Source: Nitrospirales bacterium (lineage in GTDB: Bacteria > Nitrospirota > Nitrospiria > Nitrospirales > UBA8639). Taken from it: DNA of 43,087 nt. The position numbers were made by a program, and so were the translations under genes. The stretch spans positions 1 through 43,087 of the forward strand of contig JAJDVY010000047.1 in the NCBI GenBank assembly GCA_022825885.1. The letters run 5' to 3'. Below the pieces are notes generated by a model. That model saw only the letters and a list, made by a program, of their open reading frames with translations, was not told the origin of the DNA and did not search any database. Of the stretch, positions 1-7,700 are shown piece after piece. Numbering within the stretch: the first letter of the stretch is position 1; each line of letters opens with the position of its first letter.

Positions 1-297
1 CAGAGAAAAACTCTGGATCCTCGCTTTCGCAAGGATGACAGCTTAGGGGATCGAGTGTCTTTGGGTTTTCCTTCGTTGTTTGGAAAGGCACGGGACGACA
101 CCCTTCGGCTCCGCTCAGGGCAGGCTGCAGGTCGTCCCCTACAGAATCGGGGTGGCGCGTAGGGGCGGTGCCCGCCCTGTTTTTTTATTTCATTCGTAAT
201 GGCGAAAGACGCTGGATCCCGGATCAAAGCCGGGATGACAGACAGAGGGGCAGGCATGACCGATAGGATGGGGTCTTGCGTGGATTTCCGCGGCCGG
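1..297. repeat. Intergenic repeat cluster (GGATCC-type and CTTCGCTCAGG-type elements)
   Basis: No gene is seen here. Positions 11-40 and 211-240 are two copies of an imperfect palindromic element that begins CTGGATCC and ends GGATGACA. Positions 102-125 hold one copy of a 24-bp element with the core CTCCGCTCAGGGCAGG. Both families recur through the window, for example at 2903-2980, 3015-3048, 10622-10653 and 31023-31046. Confidence 0.7.
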
Positions 298-942
298 TCA
301 ATCCGTGATGGTGAATTCCATGGTGCCAATCACGTTGGGGTCGTACAGTTCCTGGCCGGGACTTTCGAAATAGAGCTTGACGAGATACTTCCCTTTTTTC
401 CAGCCGTCGTCGGGGCGATAGATTTCCAGGTATCCCGCCTTTTCATTCATTTCCATGAACAGGGCATCGGTACCCGTGAGTTCTTCTGACGGCGTCTTTC
501 CGTCCGGCATGTAAAACCATGCGGCCCGGTATTGCGAGGGCGCATCGAGGGCCGAAACCGCAAAGACGAGGTAGAAGATTTCCGTGTCCGCTGAAAATTC
601 GGACACGCCGGGGTCCACGGGGTCCACGTAGGCGTCATCCGTCATCCATCCTTGTCTGCCGAACGTGTCCCAGGGCACCTTGATGTCCCGGGCCATGGCG
701 ATCCATTTGAAGGCGGATTGCGGGCGCTGCCAATTTTCCTGGTCCAGCGCCATCAGTTCGGTTGTGGTGGTCACGCTTCCTTCACTCTCCTTGGTGGCCG
801 CCTGGGGCGTGAAACTTTTGTCTTCTTTCCCTGCGGCCACCGGGGGCATCCCAAGGGCGAGCAGGAGCATGACGAGCCCGATGCCGCTGAAATACGGGAT
901 CACGCGATGCGCGTGCCTTGCATATGAAGGTTGTTTGCTCAT
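298..942 (-). CDS. Secreted or membrane-anchored hypothetical protein
   Basis: This 214-residue protein is not recognised. After a basic start there is one hydrophobic stretch at about residues 17-36 (GIGLVMLLLALGMPPVAAG), which could be a signal peptide ending near the AAG or an N-terminal anchor. The rest is soluble, rich in acidic and aromatic residues and probably mostly beta. The C-terminal part (GKYLVKLYFESPGQELYD) looks like a small extracytoplasmic beta domain of the kind that describes a change or load on a ligand. The ATG at 940-942 has a weak GAGG-like site upstream. It is isolated from other genes by repeats on both sides. It is probably periplasmic; no enzymatic motif is visible. 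Confidence 0.7.
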   Translation of the reverse strand: MSKQPSYARHAHRVIPYFSGIGLVMLLLALGMPPVAAGKEDKSFTPQAATKESEGSVTTTTELMALDQENWQRPQSAFKWIAMARDIKVPWDTFGRQGWMTDDAYVDPVDPGVSEFSADTEIFYLVFAVSALDAPSQYRAAWFYMPDGKTPSEELTGTDALFMEMNEKAGYLEIYRPDDGWKKGKYLVKLYFESPGQELYDPNVIGTMEFTITD

Positions 943-1238
943 GATTCATCTGCCTCGGCCAAGGCTTGTCTCTAGTCGTACTTTACCGTTCTCGCGGCCT
1001 TTTCGCAATCGTTTGCCGCTGGTTCCGGGTATTCGTAGCAAAGCACCAGCGTGGTCATCCTGAGCGAAGCGAACGGATCTGCGGTTCCGGGGGTGTAACG
1101 ACGAGATTCTTCACTTCGTTCAGAATGACAACAGCGGAGGCCCGGAATGACAAATTAGTTCTCGGAATGACCAATTATGTGCCATCGGTGACAAATAGAG
1201 GGCAGCAGGTTAATTGGTTACGTTGAACAGGGATGTCA
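943..1238. repeat. Intergenic repeats of the GAGCGAAGCGAA / GAATGACA type
   Basis: No gene is seen. Positions about 1052-1134 are a composite repeat: a CATCCTGAGCGAAGCGAA arm and, further on, the inverted arm TTCACTTCGTTCAGAATGAC. It is followed by decayed tandem copies of GGAATGACAA. The same composite occurs at 7260-7345 and half copies occur near 1728 and 27520. Confidence 0.6.
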
Positions 1239-1532
1239 TCATGCTGAAGCTTCCCAGTCTGTTGACAAATCCTTCCATCCAGGATTGTCTGCGTCAATGA
1301 GTTGAAGTTTCTTGGCACGGGTCCAGCCCTTGATCTGTTTTTCTCGGGTCAGCGCCGCCTGGACATCTCGGGTTTCTTCAAAATGAACGAGGCGCGTAAT
1401 GCGATATTTCCTGGTGAATTGGCTACCCACCCCTTGCTTATGCTCAAAGACCCGCCGAATTAGATTGTTAGTGACGCCTGTATACAACGTTTTTGAACGG
1501 CTACTCATAATGTAGACATAATAATGTTTCAT
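1239..1532 (-). CDS. GIY-YIG nuclease superfamily protein (UPF0213-like)
   Basis: A 97-residue single-domain GIY-YIG protein. The start YYVYIMSSRSKTLYTGVTNNL carries the two halves of the family signature (Y-V-Y and Y-T-G), followed by RRVFEHKQG with the conserved Arg and His, and the E-T-R ... A-L-T-R-E-K-Q-I-K-G-W segment typical of the small YhbQ/UPF0213 type. Length matches the family (about 80-100 residues). Such proteins are predicted structure-specific or repair-associated endonucleases, but most are uncharacterised. It stands alone between repeat clusters. GIY-YIG proteins of this size are frequently scattered in several copies per genome, so horizontal spread is possible. Confidence 0.88.
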   Translation of the reverse strand: MKHYYVYIMSSRSKTLYTGVTNNLIRRVFEHKQGVGSQFTRKYRITRLVHFEETRDVQAALTREKQIKGWTRAKKLQLIDADNPGWKDLSTDWEASA

Positions 1533-1597
1533 GGTTCTTCTATTGTTTCAATAGTACTGCCGTCACCTTGCACAAAACACCAAGTGGTTATCCTGAG

Positions 1598-1653
1598 CCT
1601 GTCCTGCCTGTCCTGCCTGTCCTGAGCGAAGCCGAAGGAAGCGAAGCCGAAGG
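1598..1653. repeat. Array of the 24-bp CTTCGCTCAGG element (reverse orientation)
   Basis: Three 9-bp GCCTGTCCT units lead into a full 24-bp element at 1615-1638 and a 15-bp partial unit at 1639-1653 (AAGCGAAGCCGAAGG). The modular 9, 15 and 24 bp structure is the same as in the in-frame array at 6145-6249, in opposite orientation. Confidence 0.75.
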
Positions 1654-1750
1654 AAACGAAATGAAGGGCCTGGCGAAGGAACCCTCAATCAGTGACCGAT
1701 TGCCTACAGAAAGCAGATTCTTCACTTAGCAGATTCTTCACTTCGTTCAG

Positions 1751-1842
1751 AATGACAATGATAATTCAGAATGACAATGATAATTCAGAATGACGATGAT
1801 AATTCAGAATGACGATGGTAATATAGAATGGCGATGATAATG
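1751..1842. repeat. 19-bp tandem repeat, about five copies
   Basis: Units start at 1751, 1770, 1789, 1808 and 1827. The first two are identical (AATGACAATGATAATTCAG); the later ones diverge progressively. The array grows directly out of the AGAATGACA end of a dispersed repeat at about 1728-1758. The whole gap 1533-1896 holds only repeats; no gene is seen. Confidence 0.85.
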
Positions 1843-1896
1843 TGGTCAGCATCTGACTCTGTCAACGCCTGAGTGAACTGAACTCTCTCCTGCTCT

Positions 1897-2775
1897 TCAC
1901 GGCGGAGGGGCGGCGACGCGGGTGGCGGCGATGGCGTGGCGGCGGCGTTCGACGATGCCGTCGGCGATTTCGGTGAGGTGCTGTTCCAGGATCAGGCGGA
2001 GTTGGCTTCCGCTGCGGTAGTCGGCCGGGGCCATGAAATGCACGCGGTCGGCATGGTACGTGAGGTCGTAACATTTTTTGAATGACCGGCGCGTGGGGTC
2101 ATCCGGGTTGTACACGGCCACGGCGAGGCCGCCGTGCTTCTTGATGACGGTGAAACACGGGACGTCGGTGGGACCGTCGCCCACGTAGATCATATGCGGG
2201 AACGGCACGCGCCGGGCTTCTTCGGGCACGTGGTCGTTCACGTCCTGCGCCGGATCCAGCAGGTGTTTGTTGACCCGGAAGAGGTATTGCGTTTTTTGCG
2301 TGTGACTGATGGTGCGCTTGGGGAAACTGATGTGCCCGTCAGCTTCATCGAACTCGCATCCCCAGATGGCCTTGGTCCACTTCGCGATCTCACTGCCTGC
2401 CAGGATCGCTTCCAGCCCCGAACTGACCACGTAATGTTCCACGTGCACGTCCCATTCCTGGTATTTGGGTTGTTGGATGACGCGGTTCAATTCCTCGAAA
2501 CACTCCGGCACACCGGGGAAAAACGTGAGTTGCGCGCCCATGCCTTGCAGGTCCCGGTTGGAGAGGGACCGGATCGCGTCGTGCTCCAGCATCCGCCTCA
2601 TGTAGGCGAGTTCCTGGTCGTAGCCTTGTTGTTTGATGAGCGCGGTACAACTTTGCCAGAACTCCTGCGGGTCGATCCCGGCATGACGCAGGATCGTCTG
2701 ATCCTGCATGTACTGCGGGCTCAGGGTGTGATCGAAGTCGTAGACGACGGCGATGCTGTTTTGTAGTTCGGTCAT
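1897..2775 (-). CDS. HAD-superfamily phosphatase
   Basis: Haloacid dehalogenase-fold hydrolase of about 292 residues. Motif I is DFDHTLS close to the N-terminus (nucleophile first Asp, acid second Asp). The middle contains VVSSGLEAI (motif II-like Ser in a hydrophobic strand) and the C-terminal half has IYVGDGPTDVPCF, the motif IV acidic pair that binds magnesium. The long insert between motifs I and II is a C1-type cap. The start at 2775 is chosen because AAGGGAAGG precedes it at good spacing; the reading frame extends upstream only through repeat sequence. Substrate unknown: phosphoserine-phosphatase-like in layout, but not assignable. It lies downstream of the CbbQ-type gene on the same strand, separated by about 300 bp of repeats. 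Confidence 0.85.
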   Translation of the reverse strand: MTELQNSIAVVYDFDHTLSPQYMQDQTILRHAGIDPQEFWQSCTALIKQQGYDQELAYMRRMLEHDAIRSLSNRDLQGMGAQLTFFPGVPECFEELNRVIQQPKYQEWDVHVEHYVVSSGLEAILAGSEIAKWTKAIWGCEFDEADGHISFPKRTISHTQKTQYLFRVNKHLLDPAQDVNDHVPEEARRVPFPHMIYVGDGPTDVPCFTVIKKHGGLAVAVYNPDDPTRRSFKKCYDLTYHADRVHFMAPADYRSGSQLRLILEQHLTEIADGIVERRRHAIAATRVAAPPP

Positions 2776-2902
2776 GCCTTCCCTTCTTTCACCCTCGACT
2801 ACTCCTTCTGTCATTCCCGATCCTCGATTACAAACGTCAAGGACAGGCGCCGATCGGGAATCCAGAGTCTTTTCTTTTTCCTCGGCGGGTGAAGACAAAG
2901 AT

Positions 2903-2980
2903 CCTGGATCCTCGCGCCTGCCCTGCCTGTCCTGAGCAGAGCCGAAGGAAGCATAGCCGAAGGGTTCGCAAGGATGACAG
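2903..2980. repeat. Composite repeat: 24-bp-type array nested in a GGATCC-type element
   Basis: The flanks CTGGATCCTCGC (2904-2915) and TTCGCAAGGATGACAG are the two halves of the element found intact at 11-41. Between them, about 2916-2964, lies a reverse-oriented array of GCCTGTCCT / CAGAGCCGAAGG units. Removing the array restores an almost exact copy of the 11-41 element. Confidence 0.75.
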
Positions 2981-3014
2981 AAACAGACAACCGCAAAATA
3001 CAGAAGAGAACAAC

Positions 3015-3048
3015 CCTGGATTCCCGATTAAAGATGTCGGGAATGACA
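3015..3048. repeat. GGATTCCCGAT...GGGAATGACA palindromic element
   Basis: A copy of the dispersed element, with outer arms CTGGATTCCCGA and TCGGGAATGACA forming an imperfect hairpin around a short AT-rich loop. Related copies are at 211-240, 10622-10653 and, reversed, 37563-37597. Confidence 0.7.
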
Positions 3049-3084
3049 CAGGGGCAAGTCAGGACCCGTTCGCGGGAGCATTTT

Positions 3085-3897
3085 CTAAAAGATCGCCTTC
3101 ACGAGTTCTTGTATGCTGCGGCGCATGTCGGCGTCGTCCGTGATGGGCTGGATGACCGCCGCGTCGCACGCCCGCTCCGGGGTCACGCCTTGCCGCATGA
3201 GGGTGCCGGCGTAGATGAGCAGTCGCGTACTCACGCCTTCTTCGAGCCCGTGGTTGCGCAGGTTCCGCACCTTGCCTCCGAGTTTGACGAGCCGTTGGGC
3301 CACGTCCGTGGCGACGCCGGCTTCATGTTCGATGATTTTCGTTTCGACGCCGGCGGGCGGATACGTGAACTCGATCGCCATGAACCGCTGTTTGGTGCTT
3401 TGCTTGAGTTCCTTGAGCACGCTCTGGTAGCCGGGGTTGTAGGAAATCACGAGCATGAAGTCATCGACCGCTTCGATCACCTGGCCGCGTTTTTCGACCG
3501 GCAGAAACCGGCGGTCGTCGCCGAGTGGGTGCACGACCACCGTAGTGTCTTTACGGGCTTCGACGATTTCATCCAGATAGACGATGGCCCCGTGTTTCAC
3601 CCCGAGGGTCAGCGGGCCGTCCATCCAGACGGTCTCTTCGCCCTTGAGGAGATACCGGCCCACCAGGTCCGACGCGGTCAGGTCCTCATGGCAGGCCACC
3701 GTGATCAGCGGGCGCTGCAACCGGTAGGCCAGGTGTTGCACGAACCGGGTCTTGCCGCAGCCCGTCGGACCTTTCAGCATCACCGGCAAGTGCTGTTGCG
3801 CCGCGACGTCGGCCAGCCCGATCTCGCCGTTGATTTCCTCATAGAACGGCTCTTCGGTGATCCGGTATTGTTCGACATCGATTTCGTGGCCTTTCAC
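3085..3897 (-). CDS. cbbQ: MoxR-type AAA+ ATPase, CbbQ/NirQ/NorQ family
   Basis: A 270-residue AAA+ ATPase. Walker A is GPTGCGKTR at about residues 43-51, the sensor-like segment [19 protein letters not shown] follows, Walker B is [12 protein letters not shown] at about 105-116, and the C-terminus carries the CbbQ/NorQ pattern [14 protein letters not shown] ... [12 protein letters not shown]. This family remodels metal enzymes: CbbQ with CbbO activates Rubisco, and NirQ/NorQ with NorD matures nitric oxide reductase. No CbbO/NorD (VWA) partner, Rubisco or NO-reductase gene is seen, so the client is unknown. The start is GTG at 3895-3897, preceded by a purine-rich stretch. The symbol is by family only; norQ or nirQ are equally possible. 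Confidence 0.85.
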   Translation of the reverse strand: MKGHEIDVEQYRITEEPFYEEINGEIGLADVAAQQHLPVMLKGPTGCGKTRFVQHLAYRLQRPLITVACHEDLTASDLVGRYLLKGEETVWMDGPLTLGVKHGAIVYLDEIVEARKDTTVVVHPLGDDRRFLPVEKRGQVIEAVDDFMLVISYNPGYQSVLKELKQSTKQRFMAIEFTYPPAGVETKIIEHEAGVATDVAQRLVKLGGKVRNLRNHGLEEGVSTRLLIYAGTLMRQGVTPERACDAAVIQPITDDADMRRSIQELVKAIF

Positions 3898-4011
3898 GCG
3901 TGTCCTGCTTCCTTCCTTCGAGGGGTACCTGTTTTTTTTCTTTCTGTCATTCTTGTCTGTGTTCAGGCATTCGTTGACAGCATGATCAGACTAAGGGGCG
4001 CACCCGTGTTC

Positions 4012-4068
4012 TGTTCCTCCCCTTTGTAAGGGCTCTACCTCCCCTCGCCCCTCCTTACAAAGGAGGGG
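4012..4068. repeat. CCCCTC-type repeat (inverted pair)
   Basis: CTCCCCTTTGTAAGGG and CTCCTTACAAAGGAGGGG form an inverted pair around CTCTACCTCCCCTCG. The right half is the intact version of the sequence that is split by a 24-bp element at 31023-31046. Confidence 0.7.
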
Positions 4069-4196
4069 AAAAGGCGAGCCGGAAAGTGTCCGTGAATGCC
4101 TGTCTTGAGCCTGCCGAAGGGACTGAACACAGACAGGGATGACAGATTCGGGGGTGACGTTGGCTCCTCTCATGTCAAGATCCCCGATGTCCGTTC

Positions 4197-5141
4197 CTAG
4201 CGTTTTCCGCCGAAGGCCCCGACGATCCGGTTCCGTTGAAAGATGCCGCCGACTTCTTCGTGGCCGGGCCCGTAGAACCGGCCTTCGATCGTCGGGTCGT
4301 CAAAGCCTCCCCCGAACCGGCCGTTGCTGACCGCCAGGTTCTGCCACGTCATATTGGGATACGTCGCCGGCACCGCCACGTCACGGACGCTCCGGATGTT
4401 GGTAAAGGCCACGTCCACGTCCGCGTTGCCGAAATCATAGGTGAGCGTGGCATCGCCGCGCACGGGGTCCCCAAAATCAGCGGTCTCGCCGATTCTTCCG
4501 CCCAGCATGACGCCCCTCCACGTGGCACTGCCGTCGACCGGATTCGTGTTACTGGCCTGCCCGATTGACACGCCCACGCCATACCGCTGCCCTGTCCAGT
4601 TTCGCTCATAGCTCCTATAACGGACGTAGCCGTGGGTGATGATATTGATTTCCGCGGCAAATTTACTGTACTGCATCCAGCCTTCATACGACAGGATATC
4701 CGTGTCGATTTCAAGAAGAAAGTCGTCGTCAACGTCTTCTTCCCGTTGTTGGCTCCGTACGCGAAACAGGCCCAGGGACAGACCGCGATACCGCTCCAGC
4801 CGAGACCCTTGGACCTCGTCATCATAGGCAAGCCCTTCAAAGTCGGGGTCGCCAGGCTCAGTCAGCCCGTACAGGAGAAACGGGCGGCCCGATACGGTGG
4901 TCCGACACCGCGTCCGGCCACAGGACGTCGCGCCGTGGATCCGCTCGGTCGCGCCGGATGCCGTAAACACGAGATCGCTGACCAGCAGTGAATCTGAGAT
5001 GCTCCTCACGGCACTCAATTCGGCCAGCGCCGTCTCGAAGTCGAGGGGCGGCGGCGGGTCCATGGGCGGAAGATCAACTCCTCCGCAGCCGTTCAGGATG
5101 AGCACAAGGCCCATTGCCATGAGGATTCGGGTTCGTGGCAT
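4197..5141 (-). CDS. Lipoprotein with transferrin-binding-protein-B-like beta-barrel
   Basis: About 314 residues. It begins with a lipoprotein signal peptide (PRTRILMAMGLVLILNGCGG; lipobox L-N-G-C, Cys at about residue 19) followed by a proline-rich linker. The body is beta-rich, and the C-terminus carries IEGRFYGPGHEEVGGIF, the hallmark of the TbpB C-terminal beta-barrel superfamily also seen in many stand-alone surface lipoproteins. The start at 5141 is favoured over the ATG at 5165 because AAAGGAGA lies seven bases upstream. It is expected to be anchored in the outer membrane. No iron or transferrin gene is nearby, so the family's ligand role cannot be transferred. The same barrel motif recurs in the lipoprotein at 33077-34570. 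Confidence 0.82.
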   Translation of the reverse strand: MPRTRILMAMGLVLILNGCGGVDLPPMDPPPPLDFETALAELSAVRSISDSLLVSDLVFTASGATERIHGATSCGRTRCRTTVSGRPFLLYGLTEPGDPDFEGLAYDDEVQGSRLERYRGLSLGLFRVRSQQREEDVDDDFLLEIDTDILSYEGWMQYSKFAAEINIITHGYVRYRSYERNWTGQRYGVGVSIGQASNTNPVDGSATWRGVMLGGRIGETADFGDPVRGDATLTYDFGNADVDVAFTNIRSVRDVAVPATYPNMTWQNLAVSNGRFGGGFDDPTIEGRFYGPGHEEVGGIFQRNRIVGAFGGKR

Positions 5142-5574
5142 CAGGTCGTCTCCTTTGATTTTCATCGTTCGTCCGGTATGGAAGCCAGTTCCTTGGCAAA
5201 CGCCAAGGGTGCATGGTAGCCCACTCGCGTCCCATCGTCAACTCCGGTGGAGGGACGCCAGGGCCTTGTTGATTGTGCATTGTGGATATCAAGAGCCTGC
5301 GTGCGCAGGCATGATGGGGTGATTGTGTACATTTTGTCATATTTTGTACAATTTGTACGTTTTGTACAATTTGTACAATTTTTTACATTTTGTACAATAC
5401 GTACAATACGTGAACACGGACAGGCATAACCGATTGGGCTGCCTCGCTTGTCTCTTTAAAGGGAGGCATGTTATCATTCCATTGTGTCGGGTGTTCCGTT
5501 GCAACCCTGCGAACTCCACCAACGTCCATTCTTCATCCCTTCATCATTACGATCCACTGAGGTATAACGTTTTC
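5142..5574. other. Long intergenic region with hairpins and a tandem array
   Basis: No gene is seen between the divergent genes. Two small inverted repeats are present: CTTGGC/GCCAAG near 5190-5208 and GCCTGCG/CGCAGGC at 5295-5310. The region then runs into the 9-bp array at 5319-5405 and a less repetitive leader. It probably carries promoters for both flanking genes. Confidence 0.5.
5319..5405. repeat. 9-bp tandem array, consensus TTTGTACAA
   Basis: GTAC or near-GTAC cores begin at 5327, 5336 (degenerate), 5346, 5355, 5364, 5373, 5383 (degenerate), 5392 and 5401, that is every 9-10 bp. Each complete unit contains the 8-bp palindrome TTGTACAA or most of it. It lies about 170 bp before the start of the next gene. 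Confidence 0.85.
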
Positions 5575-7242
5575 ATGGCCCACGGCCCGGCGGCAGGTCC
5601 CATGCTTCATCAGTATTCGGATACGACATCCCCTTCCGGCGTCTCTCCCGCGCCTCCGTTGAGCGACGAGGGCCGACGCTGCTCGGCTGTGCATCATGCC
5701 CTTCAAGCGGCGGGCTTGTTCGAGTCTTCGCCCGCCTGGCGCGTCTCACCCGTTCCGTTCCAGTTGACCGCCGACGAGGTGGTGTTCTTCGAGAACCTGG
5801 GGCCCCAACTCTGGTCCTTCTCCAAGGCGCTCAACCGGCTGTACCTGGAGAGCGTCAAGGGCCGGCAACCGTTCTGGGTCCACCAGTATCTGGATCAGGG
5901 CAAACCCCAAGCCCTGCTGGAATATGCGCGTATGAAGCGGTTTCGTGACGCCGTTCCCCACGTGATCCGTCCGGACGTGATTCCGACTGAGACGGGCATG
6001 ATGATCACGGAGTTGGACTCGGTACCCGGCGGGATCGGGATGACGGGCAGTCTGTCCGCCGCCTACGGCGCGTTGGGTGATGCACTCGTCGGCGGGACCG
6101 ACGGCATGATCGACGGGTTTGCCAGGCTGTTCCGGTCCGAGGACCCTTCGGCAGGCTCAGGGCAGGCTCCTTCGGTACGCTCAGGGCAGGCTCCTTCGGC
6201 TTCGCTTCCTTCGGCTTCGCTCAGGACAAGCAGGACAGGCAGGACAAGCGGGGCAGGTTCCGCTCTCGGGGAGGCGGGTTGTCTCGCCATCGTGGTGTCC
6301 GATGAGGCCGAGGATTACCGGACGGAAATGGAGTGGGTGGCGTGCCGGCTCCGGGCCGCGGGCGTGGACGCCTATTGCGTGCATCCGCGTGACCTCCGGT
6401 TTGCCGAAGCGAACCTGTCCCCGCAGCTTGGCCCCGCAGGGGTTAGCGGGGACACGGCGGGAATCCGGGTCATGATGGAGACGCCTTCCGGGGAACGGCC
6501 CGTTTCGCACATCTATCGGTTTTTCGAACTCTTCGACCTGGACAACGTCCCGAAGTCCGAATTGCTGATGTATGGCGCCAAAAAGGGCCGGGTGCGCGTG
6601 ACGCCGCCGTATAAGCCCTGGATGGAGGAAAAGCTGGCCTTCGCGCTCCTGCATCATCCCATGTTGGAGGGGTTCTGGGCGGATGCCCTGGGGACGGACG
6701 TGTTTGCGCATCTCCGGCAGGTCATGCCCAAAACCTGGATCGTGGACCCGCGTCCCCTGCCGCCGTCTGCGATTATCCCGGGGCTCACGCTTGACGGGAA
6801 AGCCGTGTCCGATTGGCGACAGTTGGCCCAAGCCACGCAGAAGCAGCGGCAGTGCGTCCTGAAACCGTCGGGGTTTTCGGAACTGGCCTGGGGCAGCCGC
6901 GGGGTGGTGGTGGGGCATGATATCCCGCAGTCTGCCTGGGCGGCGAAATTGGATCACGCCCTGGATGCCTTTACCACGACGCCTTACGTGTTCCAGGCGT
7001 TTCACAAGGGCCGGCAGTACGAGATGACGTATTGGGACGAACGCACGGGGCAACCGGCCTCCATGGAGGGACGGGCCCGGCTGTCTCCGTATTATTTTGT
7101 GTCGGGCGACGAGGTGACGCTCGGCGGGATTCTGGCGACGGTGTGTCCCAAGGATAAAAAATTGCTGCACGGCATGCGCGATGCCATCCTGGCGCCGTGC
7201 GCCCTTCGACTTCGCTCAGGGCAGGCGCTGCCGGCACGGTAG
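5575..7242 (+). CDS. Large unrecognised protein, possibly ATP-grasp-like
   Basis: A 555-residue soluble protein, not assigned to a family. Features suggest a ligase: EFFIELD-like acidic/hydrophobic segments such as TGMMITELDSVPGGIGMTG in the first third, CVLKPSGFSELAWGSRGV (a Lys-containing strand followed by a Gly/Ser-rich loop, as in ATP-grasp nucleotide sites) and QYEMTYWDERTG near the C-terminus. The start at 5575 follows TGAGG; upstream codons only translate the tandem array. Residues about 191-225 are encoded by an in-frame array of short repeats (6145-6249), and the last residues (7203-7226) by another copy, so both are probably dispensable insertions. It leads a run of same-strand genes with a glutaredoxin-like protein and KamA. 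The ATP-grasp idea is an inference from pattern only. Confidence 0.75.
   Translation: MAHGPAAGPMLHQYSDTTSPSGVSPAPPLSDEGRRCSAVHHALQAAGLFESSPAWRVSPVPFQLTADEVVFFENLGPQLWSFSKALNRLYLESVKGRQPFWVHQYLDQGKPQALLEYARMKRFRDAVPHVIRPDVIPTETGMMITELDSVPGGIGMTGSLSAAYGALGDALVGGTDGMIDGFARLFRSEDPSAGSGQAPSVRSGQAPSASLPSASLRTSRTGRTSGAGSALGEAGCLAIVVSDEAEDYRTEMEWVACRLRAAGVDAYCVHPRDLRFAEANLSPQLGPAGVSGDTAGIRVMMETPSGERPVSHIYRFFELFDLDNVPKSELLMYGAKKGRVRVTPPYKPWMEEKLAFALLHHPMLEGFWADALGTDVFAHLRQVMPKTWIVDPRPLPPSAIIPGLTLDGKAVSDWRQLAQATQKQRQCVLKPSGFSELAWGSRGVVVGHDIPQSAWAAKLDHALDAFTTTPYVFQAFHKGRQYEMTYWDERTGQPASMEGRARLSPYYFVSGDEVTLGGILATVCPKDKKLLHGMRDAILAPCALRLRSGQALPAR
6145..6249 (+). repeat. In-frame array of 24/15/9-bp repeat units inside a gene
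   Basis: Units: 24 bp at 6145-6168, 24 bp at 6169-6192, 15 bp at 6193-6207, 24 bp at 6208-6231, then 9-bp AGGACAGGC and AGGACAAGC. The total of 105 bp equals exactly 35 codons, so the frame is kept. It encodes a low-complexity Pro/Ser/Ala/Gly/Arg stretch (PSAGSGQA, PSVRSGQA, PSASL, ...). Confidence 0.85.
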
Positions 7243-7259
7243 GATGACCTGACGCCTTT

Positions 7260-7385
7260 CTGTCATCCTGAGCGAAGCGAAGGATCTGCTTTTGTGATTG
7301 CTCGGTCGTCCAAACTACGAGATTCCTCGCTTCGCTCGGAATGACAATTTTGGGAATGACGATTTTGGGAATGATAACTTTGGCG
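7260..7385. repeat. GAGCGAAGCGAA inverted repeat with a 15-bp tandem tail
   Basis: CATCCTGAGCGAAGCGAAGG at the left and CCTCGCTTCGCTCGGAATGA at the right form the same composite seen at 1052-1134. After it, GAATGACAATTTTGG-like 15-bp units repeat three times (from about 7340), again growing out of the AATGACA end. Confidence 0.7.
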
Positions 7386-7400
7386 ACAAACGAGCAACCC

Positions 7401-7640
7401 ATGAACTCGATCACGTTGTATCATACTGAATGGTGTCCGGAATGCGCCCTGGTGCGCAGCCGGTTGGATGAGTTGGCCATCGAGTATAAAAGTGTTATGG
7501 TTCCGACGGTCCGCCCGTTCCGCAAACAGGTGTTTGAGGTCTCGGGACAGTATTATGTGCCCGTCCTCGTCGATGGAGACACCGTCCTGACGGAGACACC
7601 GGACATCCTGAACCACCTTGACGACCTGGCGTCCGGGTAG
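7401..7640 (+). CDS. Glutaredoxin / GST-N-like thioredoxin-fold protein
   Basis: A 79-residue thioredoxin-fold protein. It starts ITLYHTEWCPECALVRSRLDEL, with a C-P-E-C active site at about residues 11-14, and contains VPVLVDGDTVLTETPDIL, the cis-Pro and glutathione-binding segment of glutaredoxins and GST N-terminal domains. Length equals one complete glutaredoxin domain. The start at 7401 is chosen because earlier in-frame Met codons come from repeat sequence. It sits between the 555-residue protein and KamA on the same strand and could supply reducing equivalents to either, but that is inference. Confidence 0.85.
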   Translation: MNSITLYHTEWCPECALVRSRLDELAIEYKSVMVPTVRPFRKQVFEVSGQYYVPVLVDGDTVLTETPDILNHLDDLASG

Positions 7641-7700
7641 GGAACCACCATGGTTGTTCCCTGCACATTCGCACCCGCATACCACTTCTAGTCACGAGGC

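Noticed and set aside
199-489. Plus-strand open frame opposite the secreted protein
   Set aside because: It begins inside a repeat and is the antisense of the 298-942 gene; composition and motifs favour the minus-strand reading.
1597-1653. CRISPR-like appearance of short repeated units
   Set aside because: The units are contiguous without unique spacers and recur across the window as dispersed repeats; no cas genes are present.
4197-5141. Reading the TbpB-like lipoprotein as a transferrin receptor
   Set aside because: Only the barrel motif is present, and no TonB-dependent receptor (TbpA) or iron gene is adjacent; the barrel family is broader.
5323-5574. Open frame upstream of 5575 through the TTTGTACAA array
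   Set aside because: It only translates the tandem repeat into a Leu/Tyr/Val-rich string, lacks a ribosome site, and the ATG at 5575 has TGAGG before it.
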